Assembly: GCF_020176795.1 (NCBI RefSeq)
Contig: NZ_JAIUKE010000089.1
Location: 1-34,805 of the forward strand
DNA from: Streptomyces sp. 8L
GTDB taxonomy: Bacteria > Actinomycetota > Actinomycetes > Streptomycetales > Streptomycetaceae
Length of the DNA stretch: 34,805 nt
Reading direction: 5' to 3'
Shown here: one piece after another, positions 15,298 through 23,415 of the stretch
How positions within the stretch are numbered: position 1 is the first letter of the stretch
Layout of the letters: each line of letters opens with the position of its first letter
Program-made: the position numbers and the translations under genes
The notes under the pieces: model-generated
What the model saw: only the letters and a program-made list of their open reading frames with translations
Database searches by the model: none
Told to the model about the DNA's origin: nothing

Positions 15298-16515
15298 ATG
15301 AGTCCAGCGGCCGAGCGCGGTCCCGCGCACATCGCCATGTTCTCCATCGCGGCGCACGGGCACGTGAACCCGAACCTCGGCGTCATCAGGGAGTTGGTGG
15401 CGCGCGGCCACCGGGTCAGCTACGCCGTGCCGCCGTCCTTCACCGAGGTGGTCGCGGGGACGGGCGCGCGGCCCGTCCCGTACACCTCCGTGCTTCCTGC
15501 GGAGGGCGACCAGGACGGGTGGGGCACGGAGCTGATCGACCACATCGAACCGTTCCTCGCGGACGCCATCCAGGCGCTCCCGCAACTCGACGCCGCCTTC
15601 GAGGACGACCGGCCTGACCTCGTGCTGTACGACATCACGTCGTATCCGGCCCGTGTGCTCGCGCACCGCTGGGGCGTGCCGATCGTGCAGCTCTCGCCGG
15701 CCATGGTGGCGTGGCGCGGGTACGAGGAGGAGGTCGGCCGGCCGGCGTTCGAACCGCTGAAGCGGACCCCGCGCGGCAAGGCGTTCTACACGACGTTCGC
15801 TCGCTGGATCGCCGAGAACGGCATGGACCTCGATGTCGAGCACTTCATGGGCCGGCCGGACCGGTGCCTCGTGCTCATCCCCGAGGTGCTCCAGCCGAAC
15901 GCCGACCGGGTCGACCGGTCGGTGTACACGTTCGTCGGGTCGTGCCAGGACGACCGGGCGGCGCAGGGCGAATGGTCCCGTCCGCCGGGCGCCGAACGGG
16001 TGCTGCTCGTCTCGCTCGGTTCGACGTTCACGAAGCAGCCGGAGTTCTACCGCGCGTGCGCCGACGCCTTCGGGGACCTGCCCGGCTGGCACGTGGTGCT
16101 CCAGATCGGGCGGCACGTCGATCCGGCGGCCCTCGGCGACGTCCCGGCGAACATCGAGGTGCGGACCTGGGTTCCGCAGCTGTCCGTGCTGCGGCAGGCG
16201 GACGCGTTCATCACCCACGCCGGCTCGGGCGGCAGCCAGGAGGGCCTGGCCACGGCGACCCCGATGGTGGCGGTGCCGCAGGCGGTGGACCAGTTCGGCA
16301 ACGCCGACATGCTGACGGGGCTTGGTGTGGCGCGGCGCCTCGACACGGCGGACGCGAAACCGGAGGCGCTGCGCGAGGCGGTGCTCTCACTGGTGGACGA
16401 CCCCGAAGTGGCGCGCAGGCTGGCGGAGATCAGCGCCGGCATGGCGGCGGAGGGCGGGGCGCCCAGGGCGGCCGGCCTGATCGAGGCGGAGCTGCACGCG
16501 CGCGCCACGGGCTGA
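15298..16515 (+). CDS. mgt: Macrolide-inactivating glycosyltransferase (MGT family, GT1)
   Basis: This 405-residue GT-B enzyme matches the MGT/OleD group that glucosylates the desosamine hydroxyl of macrolides, with UDP-glucose as donor. Visible features are [18 protein letters not shown] with the catalytic His in the N-terminal loop, the hinge [17 protein letters not shown], and the donor-binding block [19 protein letters not shown] followed by [15 protein letters not shown] 15298 follows a -10 box by seven bases. In S. lividans mgt neighbours an rRNA methyltransferase gene; no such gene is seen here. The acceptor could also be another hydrophobic natural product or flavonoid, since these enzymes are promiscuous. 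Confidence 0.85.
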   Translation: MSPAAERGPAHIAMFSIAAHGHVNPNLGVIRELVARGHRVSYAVPPSFTEVVAGTGARPVPYTSVLPAEGDQDGWGTELIDHIEPFLADAIQALPQLDAAFEDDRPDLVLYDITSYPARVLAHRWGVPIVQLSPAMVAWRGYEEEVGRPAFEPLKRTPRGKAFYTTFARWIAENGMDLDVEHFMGRPDRCLVLIPEVLQPNADRVDRSVYTFVGSCQDDRAAQGEWSRPPGAERVLLVSLGSTFTKQPEFYRACADAFGDLPGWHVVLQIGRHVDPAALGDVPANIEVRTWVPQLSVLRQADAFITHAGSGGSQEGLATATPMVAVPQAVDQFGNADMLTGLGVARRLDTADAKPEALREAVLSLVDDPEVARRLAEISAGMAAEGGAPRAAGLIEAELHARATG

Positions 16516-16590
16516 CCGGCGGCGCGCCGGGCCCACCAGGGGCGGCGCCTCTTGTGCTGTGCGCGCACCCGGGGGCCGGCAGGGCACCCG

Positions 16591-17091
16591 TCAGCGCCGC
16601 GGCAGCCGGTGGAAACGGACCTCCGCCAGCTGTCCGCCCGTCACCTCGGCCGTGGCGTAGGTGCAGTAGGGCTGGCGCCTGCGGTCGGTGGGCGAGCCGG
16701 GGTTCAGCAGCCTGAGCCCGCCGGGGGCGGTGGTGTCCCACGGAATGTGGCTGTGGCCGAAGACGAGGACGTCGATCCCGGGGAACCGTTCGGCGCAGCG
16801 CTGTTCGCGGCCCCGCGCGGCGCCCGTCTCGTGGACGACGCCGAAGCGCAGTCCTCCGAGGTCCGCGTACGCCACCTCGGGCAGCCGCGCCCGCAGCCCG
16901 GGCCCGTCGTTGTTCCCGTACACGCCGACGAAGCGCCGGGCGCGCGCCTCGAAGAGGTCGAGCGTCGGCTCGTCCACCCAGTCGCCCGCGTGGACGACCA
17001 CGTCGGCCGCCCCGATCGCGTCCACGAGTTCGCCCGGCAGCACCTTGGCCCGTGTCGGGAGGTGGGTGTCGGAGGTCAGCAGGAGGCGCAT
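16591..17091 (-). CDS. YfcE/MJ0936-type metallophosphoesterase
   Basis: The 166-residue protein has the full calcineurin-fold set: SDTHLP (Asp8, His10), HAGDW, GNND, a His in VVHETG, and GHSHIP near the C-terminus, with LLNPGSPTDRR as the typical closing motif of the YfcE group. These enzymes hydrolyse phosphodiesters with two metal ions; the natural substrate is not known. The start ATG 17091 is chosen because the fold begins at MRLLLTSDTH; the open frame extends much further upstream without family-like sequence. AGACTA at 17099-17104 on the plus strand is TAGTCT on the minus strand, seven bases before the start, suggesting leaderless transcription. Confidence 0.85.
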   Translation of the reverse strand: MRLLLTSDTHLPTRAKVLPGELVDAIGAADVVVHAGDWVDEPTLDLFEARARRFVGVYGNNDGPGLRARLPEVAYADLGGLRFGVVHETGAARGREQRCAERFPGIDVLVFGHSHIPWDTTAPGGLRLLNPGSPTDRRRQPYCTYATAEVTGGQLAEVRFHRLPRR

Positions 17092-17098
17092 GGGCCCC

Positions 17099-17104
17099 AG
17101 ACTA
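17099..17104 (-). promoter_or_regulatory. Possible -10 element (TAGTCT) of the metallophosphoesterase gene
   Basis: On the minus strand TAGTCT ends seven bases before the ATG. It fits TANNNT, and no Shine-Dalgarno is present, so the message may be leaderless. Confidence 0.35.
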
Positions 17105-17226
17105 GGCGGACGGGGCCCGGGGCCCGTGCGCTGCCGTCGCCCCCGGAGTCCGCCCCGGAGGGTCGTACGTGCGTACGCGGGGTGCCCGTCCCGGCGTTTC
17201 CCCGGCGAGCGGGAGACCGGACTCCC

Positions 17227-17232
17227 TATGGT
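17227..17232 (+). promoter_or_regulatory. Possible -10 element (TATGGT) of the GH16-like gene
   Basis: TATGGT lies six bases before ATG 17239, with no Shine-Dalgarno between them, the spacing expected for a leaderless transcript. Confidence 0.4.
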
Positions 17233-17238
17233 GCCGGG

Positions 17239-17964
17239 ATGTCCGTGAAGCAGTGGTTCGTGTCGTTGTTTCCTTCTCAGCGCTCCCGTCCGCGGCCGCC
17301 CGGCCCGGGGCGCCCTCTGCCCGTCTGCTTCGAGGCCGACTTCGCCTCGGCGAAGCAGTGGGTGGAGGGACGTTCGTGGGCCTATCCCGACGGCGGGCCC
17401 GTCAACCCGGGGGACAACAAGCTCGACCATCTGGTGACCGATCCCGCGTTCTGCCGTGAGGGCGTCTTCCGGGCGGAGCGCCGCCCGCACGGCCTGTGGA
17501 ACACCGGGCTGCTCACCACCGAGGGCAGCGAGGAGGGCTTCCAGGTGCGCACCGGTGACGTGCTGGACGTCCGGGTCCGGCTGCCGGAGGGGACCGGGGC
17601 GTGGCCCTCGGTGTGGACGTGGCGCGACGGCGGCAACGAGGTCGACGTCTTCGAGTACCACCCGGACAACCCTGATCTGCTGGAGCTGTCGAACCACGTC
17701 GGCGGCGCGTCGCACGACTACCGGGACGCGTCGCTGCACCCGGGGGCCTGGGTGTCGGTGCGGACCGAGTTCGGCGCCCGGTCGGTCGTGTGGTGGGTCA
17801 ACGACCGCCGGGTGTTCGCCGACGGCCGGGGCGTGGGGCGGGGCTGGGAGGCGTATCTGATCGTGAACCTGTCCGTCTCGGCCGGGCGCTACCACCCCGC
17901 ACCGGACCGGTCACGCTCCGCCCTCTCCTTCGACGTCGGGCGGCTGCGGGTGCATCGTCCCTAG
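17239..17964 (+). CDS. GH16-like concanavalin-fold protein
   Basis: The 241-residue protein has the beta-jelly-roll pattern of family 16 glycoside hydrolases: VCFEADF near the start, RVRLPEGTGAWPSVWTW, then NEVDVFEYH. This last segment contains ExDxxE, the GH16 catalytic signature with nucleophile and acid/base glutamates. LSNHVGG and VVWWVNDRRVFADG follow as the expected later strands. GH16 enzymes cut beta-1,3/1,4-glucans or galactans and are normally exported, yet this N-terminus (MSVKQWFVSLFPSQRSRP) has no clear signal peptide. It may act inside the cell, use another export route, or bind sugar without cleaving. The stop codon TAG is also part of the next gene's likely -10 box. Confidence 0.7.
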   Translation: MSVKQWFVSLFPSQRSRPRPPGPGRPLPVCFEADFASAKQWVEGRSWAYPDGGPVNPGDNKLDHLVTDPAFCREGVFRAERRPHGLWNTGLLTTEGSEEGFQVRTGDVLDVRVRLPEGTGAWPSVWTWRDGGNEVDVFEYHPDNPDLLELSNHVGGASHDYRDASLHPGAWVSVRTEFGARSVVWWVNDRRVFADGRGVGRGWEAYLIVNLSVSAGRYHPAPDRSRSALSFDVGRLRVHRP

Positions 17965-17967
17965 ACT
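17962..17967 (+). promoter_or_regulatory. -10 element (TAGACT) sharing bases with a stop codon
   Basis: TAGACT fits TAGRNT exactly, and its first three bases are the stop codon of the GH16-like gene. Transcription would start near 17974, about 47 bases before the response-regulator start codon. No matching -35 was found. Confidence 0.4.
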
Positions 17968-18020
17968 GGGAGGCGAAGCGGTGTTCGATGACCATCGGGA
18001 GCAGCCCGGATGATGGTGCC

Positions 18021-19682
18021 ATGACGAATCCGACGATCTTGACCGTGGACGACGACCCGACGGTCTCGCGGGCCGTGGCCCGGGACATCCGGCGGCGCTA
18101 CGGCGACCGCTACCGGGTGGTACGCGCCGGCTCCGGCCAGGAGGCGCTGGAGGCGCTCCGCGAGATCAAGCTGCGCGGAGAGCAGCTGGCGGTGATGCTC
18201 GCGGACTACCGGATGCCGCGGATGAACGGCATCGAGTTCCTGGAGCAGGCGATGGACCTGTTCCCGCTGGCCCGCAGGGTCCTGCTGACCGCGTACGCGG
18301 ACACCGACGCGGCGATCGACGCGATCAACACCGTCGATCTCGACCACTACCTGCTCAAACCGTGGAACCCGCCGGAGGAGCACCTCTACCCGGTGATCGA
18401 CACGCTTCTGGAGGCGTGGCTGGCCACGCCCGACCCGGCGGCGGCCATGACGCGCGTGGTGGGCCACCGGTGGTCGCGGCCGTCGTTCAAGGTGCGTGAC
18501 TTCCTCGCGCGCAACCTCGTGCCGTACCGGTGGCTGCCGGTGGACGAGCCGGAGGGCGAGCGGCTCCTCGCGGCCGCGGGCCAGGACGCCGACACACCAC
18601 TCCCGCTGGTGGTACTGGCGGACGGCAGCTCCCTCGTGGCGCCCACGAGCAGTGAGCTGGCCGGGCGCGTCGGCCTCTCCACGACCCCCGCGTCCGACTT
18701 CTACGACCTGGTCGTCATCGGCGGCGGGCCCGCGGGGCTCGGCGCGGCCGTGTACGGCGCGTCGGAGGGCCTGCGCACCGTGCTGGTCGAGCGGCGGGCG
18801 ACCGGCGGCCAGGCGGGCCAGTCCTCCCGCATCGAGAACTACCTCGGCTTTCCGGACGGTGTCTCCGGTTCCCAGCTCACCGAGCGGGCACGACGGCAGG
18901 CGACGAAGTTCGGCGCGGAGATCCTCAGCGCCAGGGAGGTCGTCTCGCTGGAGGCGGCGGGCTCCGCACGGGTGCTGCACCTCGGCGGCGGCGAGACGAT
19001 CGGCGCGCACACGGTGGTGCTCGCCACGGGCGTCTCCTACCGGCGGCTCCCCGCGCCCAGCCTCGAAGAGTTCACCGGGGCGGGTGTCTACTACGGCTCC
19101 GCCGTCACGGAGGCGCAGAACTGCTCGGGCGAAGACGTGTACGTGGTCGGCGGCGCCAATTCGGCCGGGCAGGCCGCCGTGTACTTCTCGCGCTACGCGC
19201 GCAGGGTGCACATGCTGGTGCGCTCCGGTGACCTGACGCGTTCGATGTCGACGTATCTGATCGACCAGATCACGGCGATCGACTCCATCGTCGTCCATCC
19301 GTTCACCGAGGTGGCCGACGGCAAGGGCGACGACCACCTGCGGCAGCTCACCCTGCGCGATGTCAGGACCGGCGCGACGGAGACGGTCGAGGCGTCGTGG
19401 CTGTTCGTGTTCATCGGCGCGGCGCCGCGCACCCAGTGGCTGGACGGCGTGCTGGCCCGCGACCCGAGGGGCTTCGTCGTCACGGGCCCCGACCTGGTGG
19501 CGGGCGGGAAGCGGGTGGCGGGCTGGTCGCTGCCGCGCGATCCCTACCATCTCGAATCGAGCGTGCCGGGCGTGTTCGCCGCGGGCGACGTGCGGGCGGA
19601 GTCCGTCAAGCGGGTCGCGTCGGCCGTCGGCGAGGGCGCGATGGCCGTATCGCTCGCGCATCGTTACTTGGAGGCACAGTGA
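18021..19682 (+). CDS. Response regulator fused to thioredoxin-reductase-like flavoprotein
   Basis: This 553-residue protein has three parts. Residues 1-125 are a receiver domain: acidic pocket VDDDP, phosphoacceptor Asp62 in MLADYRMP, and Lys in LLKPW. Residues about 155-220 look like a glutaredoxin-type fold (VPYRWLPVDEPEGERLL, PLVVLADGSSLVAPT). Residues 228-553 are a thioredoxin-reductase-like FAD/NAD domain with VVIGGGPAGLGAAVYG, GGQAGQSSRIENYLGFP, the NAD(P) motif YVVGGANSAGQAA, and GVFAAGDVRAESVKRV. The redox-active CxxC normally found before the NAD(P) motif is absent (the stretch reads GSAVTEAQNCSGED). The start ATG 18021 fits the receiver domain; an in-frame ATG at 17988 is possible. 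The kinase gene overlaps its stop by four bases (GTGA). Confidence 0.85.
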   Translation: MTNPTILTVDDDPTVSRAVARDIRRRYGDRYRVVRAGSGQEALEALREIKLRGEQLAVMLADYRMPRMNGIEFLEQAMDLFPLARRVLLTAYADTDAAIDAINTVDLDHYLLKPWNPPEEHLYPVIDTLLEAWLATPDPAAAMTRVVGHRWSRPSFKVRDFLARNLVPYRWLPVDEPEGERLLAAAGQDADTPLPLVVLADGSSLVAPTSSELAGRVGLSTTPASDFYDLVVIGGGPAGLGAAVYGASEGLRTVLVERRATGGQAGQSSRIENYLGFPDGVSGSQLTERARRQATKFGAEILSAREVVSLEAAGSARVLHLGGGETIGAHTVVLATGVSYRRLPAPSLEEFTGAGVYYGSAVTEAQNCSGEDVYVVGGANSAGQAAVYFSRYARRVHMLVRSGDLTRSMSTYLIDQITAIDSIVVHPFTEVADGKGDDHLRQLTLRDVRTGATETVEASWLFVFIGAAPRTQWLDGVLARDPRGFVVTGPDLVAGGKRVAGWSLPRDPYHLESSVPGVFAAGDVRAESVKRVASAVGEGAMAVSLAHRYLEAQ

Positions 19683-21181
19683 GCGCGGCGGATCGCATGG
19701 AACCGGAAGACCTGCGGGGGCTCTTCCTCTTCGAGAAGCTGGACGAGGGGCAGCTGCGCTGGCTGTCCGAGCGGGGCCGCCTGGAGGAGCGGGCGGCGGG
19801 CGCCGACGTGTACCGCGAGGGCGAGCCCGCGACGTGTTTCTTCGTGCTGCTGAGCGGTAGCGTCGCGATGAGCCAGGTGCTGCACGGCGACGATGTCGAG
19901 GTGTCGCGGACCGACCAGCGGGGCGTGTACTCGGGTGCCACGCAGGCCTACCTCGGGGACCGGGTCGAGCAGGTGTACAAGAACTCGCTGCGCGCGGTCA
20001 GCGATGCGGTGTTCTTCGTACTGCCGGCCGACGAGTTCGCCACCGCGGTCCGTACGTGGTTCCCCATGGCGCTGCACCTGCTGGAGGGGCTGTTCTTCGG
20101 CTACCGCGCCGCTAACTCGCTGGTGAACGAGCGGGAGCGGCTGCTGGCGCTCGGGTCGCTGTCCGCGGGGCTCACGCACGAGCTGAACAACCCCGCCGCG
20201 GCGGCCGTGCGGGCGACGGAGGCCCTGCGCGACCGGGTGGCCGGCATGCGGCACAAGCTGGCGCTGATCGCCGACGGCAGGCTGGACGGCTCGCGGCTGC
20301 ACCAGCTCGTCGAATTGCAGGACACCGCGGTGAAGCAGGCGGCCTCCGCGCCGTCGCTTTCGGTGATGGAGACATCGGACGCCGAGGACGAGCTGTCCGA
20401 CTGGCTGGACGAGCGCGGCGTCGCGAACGCCTGGGACATCGCCCCGACCCTCGTCGCGGGCGGCGTCGGAGTGCCGTGGCTGGCGACGGTGGCGGACACC
20501 GTCGGCGACACCTACCTCGACTCCGCGGTGCGCTGGCTCGCCTACGCGATCGACACCGAGCTGCTCATGGGCGAGATCGATGACGCGGTCACCCGGGTCT
20601 CCGACCTGGTGGGGGCGGCGAAGAAGTACTCGCAGCTGGACCGGGCGCCGCAGCAGACGGTGGACGTGCACGAGCTGCTGGACGCGACGCTGACGATGCT
20701 GCGCGCGAAGATCCCGCCCGGCATCAAGATCGTCAAGGAGTACGACAGGACGCTGCCCGAGATCCCCGCGTACGGCGCCGAGCTGAACCAGGTGTGGACG
20801 AACCTCATCGACAACGCGGTCGACGCGATGGGCACCACCGGCACGCTGACGGTCCGCAGCTGGGCGGAGGACGACCGCAGGCTCCTCGTGGAGATCGGCG
20901 ACACCGGCGCGGGCATCGCGCCGGAGATCAGGCCGCGCATCTTCGAGCCGTTCTTCACCACGAAGGGCGTCGGTGAGGGTACGGGCCTCGGCCTCGACAT
21001 CTCGTACCGCATCGTGGTCAACAAGCACCACGGCGACATCAGGGTCGACTCCAGGCCCGGCGACACCCGGTTCACCGTGTGCCTGCCGATGACGGACGAG
21101 GAGGCGGGCGGCGGGGAAGAGCGCGCCGAAGGCGGTACGGAGGGCGCGGGCTCGGCGCCGGAGGGCGCGGGCTCGGCGTAA
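19679..21181 (+). CDS. Histidine kinase with cyclic nucleotide-binding-like sensor domain
   Basis: The 500-residue protein starts with a cyclic nucleotide-binding fold (about 12-130: LFLFEKLDEGQLRWLS, EGEPATCFFVLLSGSV). A kinase core follows, with phosphoacceptor His167 in GLTHELNNP, N box NLIDNAVDAM, G1 GDTGAGI, F box FEPFFTTKG and G2 GTGLGLDIS. The C-terminus is a Gly/Glu/Ala-rich tail with the repeat EGAGSAPEGAGSA. There is no membrane helix, so it senses a cytoplasmic signal. It overlaps the response-regulator/flavoprotein gene and is very likely its cognate kinase, giving a two-component pair whose output is a redox domain rather than DNA binding. GTG 19679 has GGAGG four bases upstream; ATG 19697 is an alternative. 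Confidence 0.85.
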   Translation: MSAADRMEPEDLRGLFLFEKLDEGQLRWLSERGRLEERAAGADVYREGEPATCFFVLLSGSVAMSQVLHGDDVEVSRTDQRGVYSGATQAYLGDRVEQVYKNSLRAVSDAVFFVLPADEFATAVRTWFPMALHLLEGLFFGYRAANSLVNERERLLALGSLSAGLTHELNNPAAAAVRATEALRDRVAGMRHKLALIADGRLDGSRLHQLVELQDTAVKQAASAPSLSVMETSDAEDELSDWLDERGVANAWDIAPTLVAGGVGVPWLATVADTVGDTYLDSAVRWLAYAIDTELLMGEIDDAVTRVSDLVGAAKKYSQLDRAPQQTVDVHELLDATLTMLRAKIPPGIKIVKEYDRTLPEIPAYGAELNQVWTNLIDNAVDAMGTTGTLTVRSWAEDDRRLLVEIGDTGAGIAPEIRPRIFEPFFTTKGVGEGTGLGLDISYRIVVNKHHGDIRVDSRPGDTRFTVCLPMTDEEAGGGEERAEGGTEGAGSAPEGAGSA

Positions 21182-21239
21182 CACCGCCGCCGGGTGGGCG
21201 GGCCCGGGCACGATTCGCCCCGGTCCCCGGGGTGGCAGG

Positions 21240-23138
21240 TCAGCCGCCGAGGCCGAGAAGCGCCCGCTGGCGGGCGGTGCGGACCGCGGTCGACAGGTGG
21301 CCGATGTCGTAGGCCCCGGTGTGGCGGCGGCCGTTGACGAAGAAGGTGGGCGTGCCCGAGACGCTGCTCAGGTCGGCGGACTCGACGTCCTCCGCGACGC
21401 GTGCCGCTCCCGCGTGCCGGCGCAGGTGGCGGCCGAAGCGCTCCATGTCGAGTCCGAGGCGCTCGGCGTAGCGGCGCAGGTCGGTGACGCGCAGCGCCCC
21501 CTGGTGGTCGAGCAGCAGGTCGTGCATCTCCCAAAAGAAGCCCTGATCGGCCGCCGCCTCGGAGGCCTCCGCGGCGATCTGCGCCTGCGGGTGGACGTCG
21601 GTCAGCGGCAGATGCCGCCACACGTAGCGGACGTCGTCGCCGAACTCGGCGAGCAGCGAGCGGATCGCGGACTCGGCGCGCCCGCAGTACGGGCACTCGA
21701 AGTCCCCGTACTCGACGACGGTGACCGGCGCGTCGTGCGGGCCGCGCACCTTGTCGCGGTCGGGGTCGACCGGGACCGCCAGGTCCACGATCGGCTCCGC
21801 CGTGCCGAGCAGGGCCCGGCGGCGCGCCGGCTTGGGCAGACGGCCGATGACCGCGGTCACCGCCCACGTGAGCACGAACGCGGCGGGCATGGCCGTCAGG
21901 ATGCCGATCTTGGCCTCGGCGAGGCGCTCTCCGTGGAAGGCGAGGGTCGCGATCAGCAGCGACACGGTGAAGCCGACGCCCGCGACGGTGCCCCCCGCGG
22001 CCACGGCACCCCAGCCGACCGGCGGGCGCACCCGGCCGCGGGTGAGGGCGGAGGTCACGTACGAGGAGCCCAGGACAGCGAGCGGCTTTCCGAGCACGAG
22101 GCCGCAGAGAATGCCCCAGGTGACCGTCGAGGAGAAGGCGCGCGACAGTTCACCGGAACTGATCCCGATGCCCGCGTTGGCGACGGCGAACAGCGGCACG
22201 ATGACGTAGCTCGTCCACGGGTGGAAGGTGCGCTGGAGCCGCTCGTTCGGGGAGATCGCGGAGGCCAGCCCGCGGCGCGCCGTGCGTTCCAGCTCGGGGG
22301 TGGGCTGCTCGCGGAACCGGCGGAACAGCCCGCTGGCCCGTTCCAGGTCGTCGCGCGCGGCGGGGTAGGCGTACGTCAGGAGCCCCATGACGAGCCCGGT
22401 GACGACGGGGTCGATGCCCGACTTCAGCAGCGCGACCCAGATGGCCAGGGCGAGGACCGCGTACACGGCGGACCGCCGGACGTTGAAGGCGCGCAGGACG
22501 AGCACGGCCGCCAGGAGGCCGACGGCCGTCAGCAGCGCGGGCAGCGCCACGCTCCCGCTGTACGCGAAGGCGATGACAGCGAGTGCGACGAAGTCGTCGA
22601 CGACGGCCACTGACAGGACGAACGTCCGCAACCCGTTCGGCAGGCGCCGCCGCCCCAGCAGGGCGAGCATGCCGAGGGCGAACGCGGTGTCGGTCGACAT
22701 CGCGGCACCCCAGCCGTGCTCCGTGCCGTGGCCGGCGTTGACGGCCAGATAGACCAACACGGGCACGCACAGCCCGCACGCCCCGGCCACCAGCGGAAGC
22801 GCCACGCGGCGCCGGTCGCGCAACTCCCCCATGTCGAACTCGCGGCGCGCCTCCAGGCCGACGACGAAGAAGAACAGCGCCATCAGCCCGCTGTTGACCC
22901 ACCCCCGCAGATCGAGGGAGACCTCCATGGCCCCGAGCCGCACGGACAGCCCGGTGCGCCAGACCGTGTCGTACGCCCCGGGTCCCACGTTGGCCCAGAC
23001 GAGCGCGGCGATCACCCCCGCGAGCAGGACGGCGGCGCTGCCCGTCTCCGTACGGAGGAAGTCGCGCCACGGCGAACGAACCGGAGAGGTGCATTCCGTC
23101 CGGCCGCTGTACGCATCACCTGTCGCGGATTCCGTCAC
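21240..23138 (-). CDS. nhaA: NhaA-type Na+/H+ antiporter fused to a DsbA-like thioredoxin domain
   Basis: NhaA exchanges internal Na+ for external H+ across the membrane. Residues to about 420 are the antiporter: [24 protein letters not shown], and [15 protein letters not shown], which carries the paired aspartates of the ion site. The last ~165 residues are a DsbA/thioredoxin fold with Cys482-Pro-Tyr-Cys485 in [13 protein letters not shown] and the cis-proline motif [10 protein letters not shown]. NhaA-thioredoxin fusions are known in actinobacteria. GTG 23138 is my choice, because the frame upstream (to 23276) is not family-like; the Shine-Dalgarno is weak. The 632-residue length equals NhaA (about 390) plus DsbA (about 200). 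It converges on the histidine kinase gene. Confidence 0.88.
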   Translation of the reverse strand: MTESATGDAYSGRTECTSPVRSPWRDFLRTETGSAAVLLAGVIAALVWANVGPGAYDTVWRTGLSVRLGAMEVSLDLRGWVNSGLMALFFFVVGLEARREFDMGELRDRRRVALPLVAGACGLCVPVLVYLAVNAGHGTEHGWGAAMSTDTAFALGMLALLGRRRLPNGLRTFVLSVAVVDDFVALAVIAFAYSGSVALPALLTAVGLLAAVLVLRAFNVRRSAVYAVLALAIWVALLKSGIDPVVTGLVMGLLTYAYPAARDDLERASGLFRRFREQPTPELERTARRGLASAISPNERLQRTFHPWTSYVIVPLFAVANAGIGISSGELSRAFSSTVTWGILCGLVLGKPLAVLGSSYVTSALTRGRVRPPVGWGAVAAGGTVAGVGFTVSLLIATLAFHGERLAEAKIGILTAMPAAFVLTWAVTAVIGRLPKPARRRALLGTAEPIVDLAVPVDPDRDKVRGPHDAPVTVVEYGDFECPYCGRAESAIRSLLAEFGDDVRYVWRHLPLTDVHPQAQIAAEASEAAADQGFFWEMHDLLLDHQGALRVTDLRRYAERLGLDMERFGRHLRRHAGAARVAEDVESADLSSVSGTPTFFVNGRRHTGAYDIGHLSTAVRTARQRALLGLGG

Positions 23139-23319
23139 CGGACAATTCTGCCTCGCCCGCCCCTCCCCCACGGCATCGACCTGCGATCCCGAGCCACGTC
23201 GTCCGCAGGAGCCTCGACGGGGGCCTGGACGACAGGGCACCCGGCGGATGACCGGCATACCTCGCGTACATCCCAACTCCGCGAATTTTTTTGCCCTTTC
23301 AGATCCTGGATGCCCACTT

Positions 23320-23348
23320 TTGACCGAATGGGGGTTCCGTCGTAGGCG
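23320..23348 (+). promoter_or_regulatory. Consensus vegetative-type promoter of the peptidoglycan-binding protein gene
   Basis: TTGACC (23320-23325) and TAGGCG (23343-23348) are separated by exactly 17 bases. This is the best -35/-10 pair in the window. The start would be near 23355, giving an untranslated leader of about 60 bases that contains a small CCCC-GTTC-GGGG hairpin (23367-23378). Confidence 0.65.
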
Positions 23349-23415
23349 GCAGAATCACACGGCATACCCCGTTCGGGGCCGCGTCATTCACCCCGCATCC
23401 ACGAAGGGAACGCCG

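Noticed and set aside
16516..16590. Short GC-rich dyads between the convergent glycosyltransferase and metallophosphoesterase genes.
   Set aside because: Stems are five base pairs or less and are expected by chance at this GC content, so no terminator is called.
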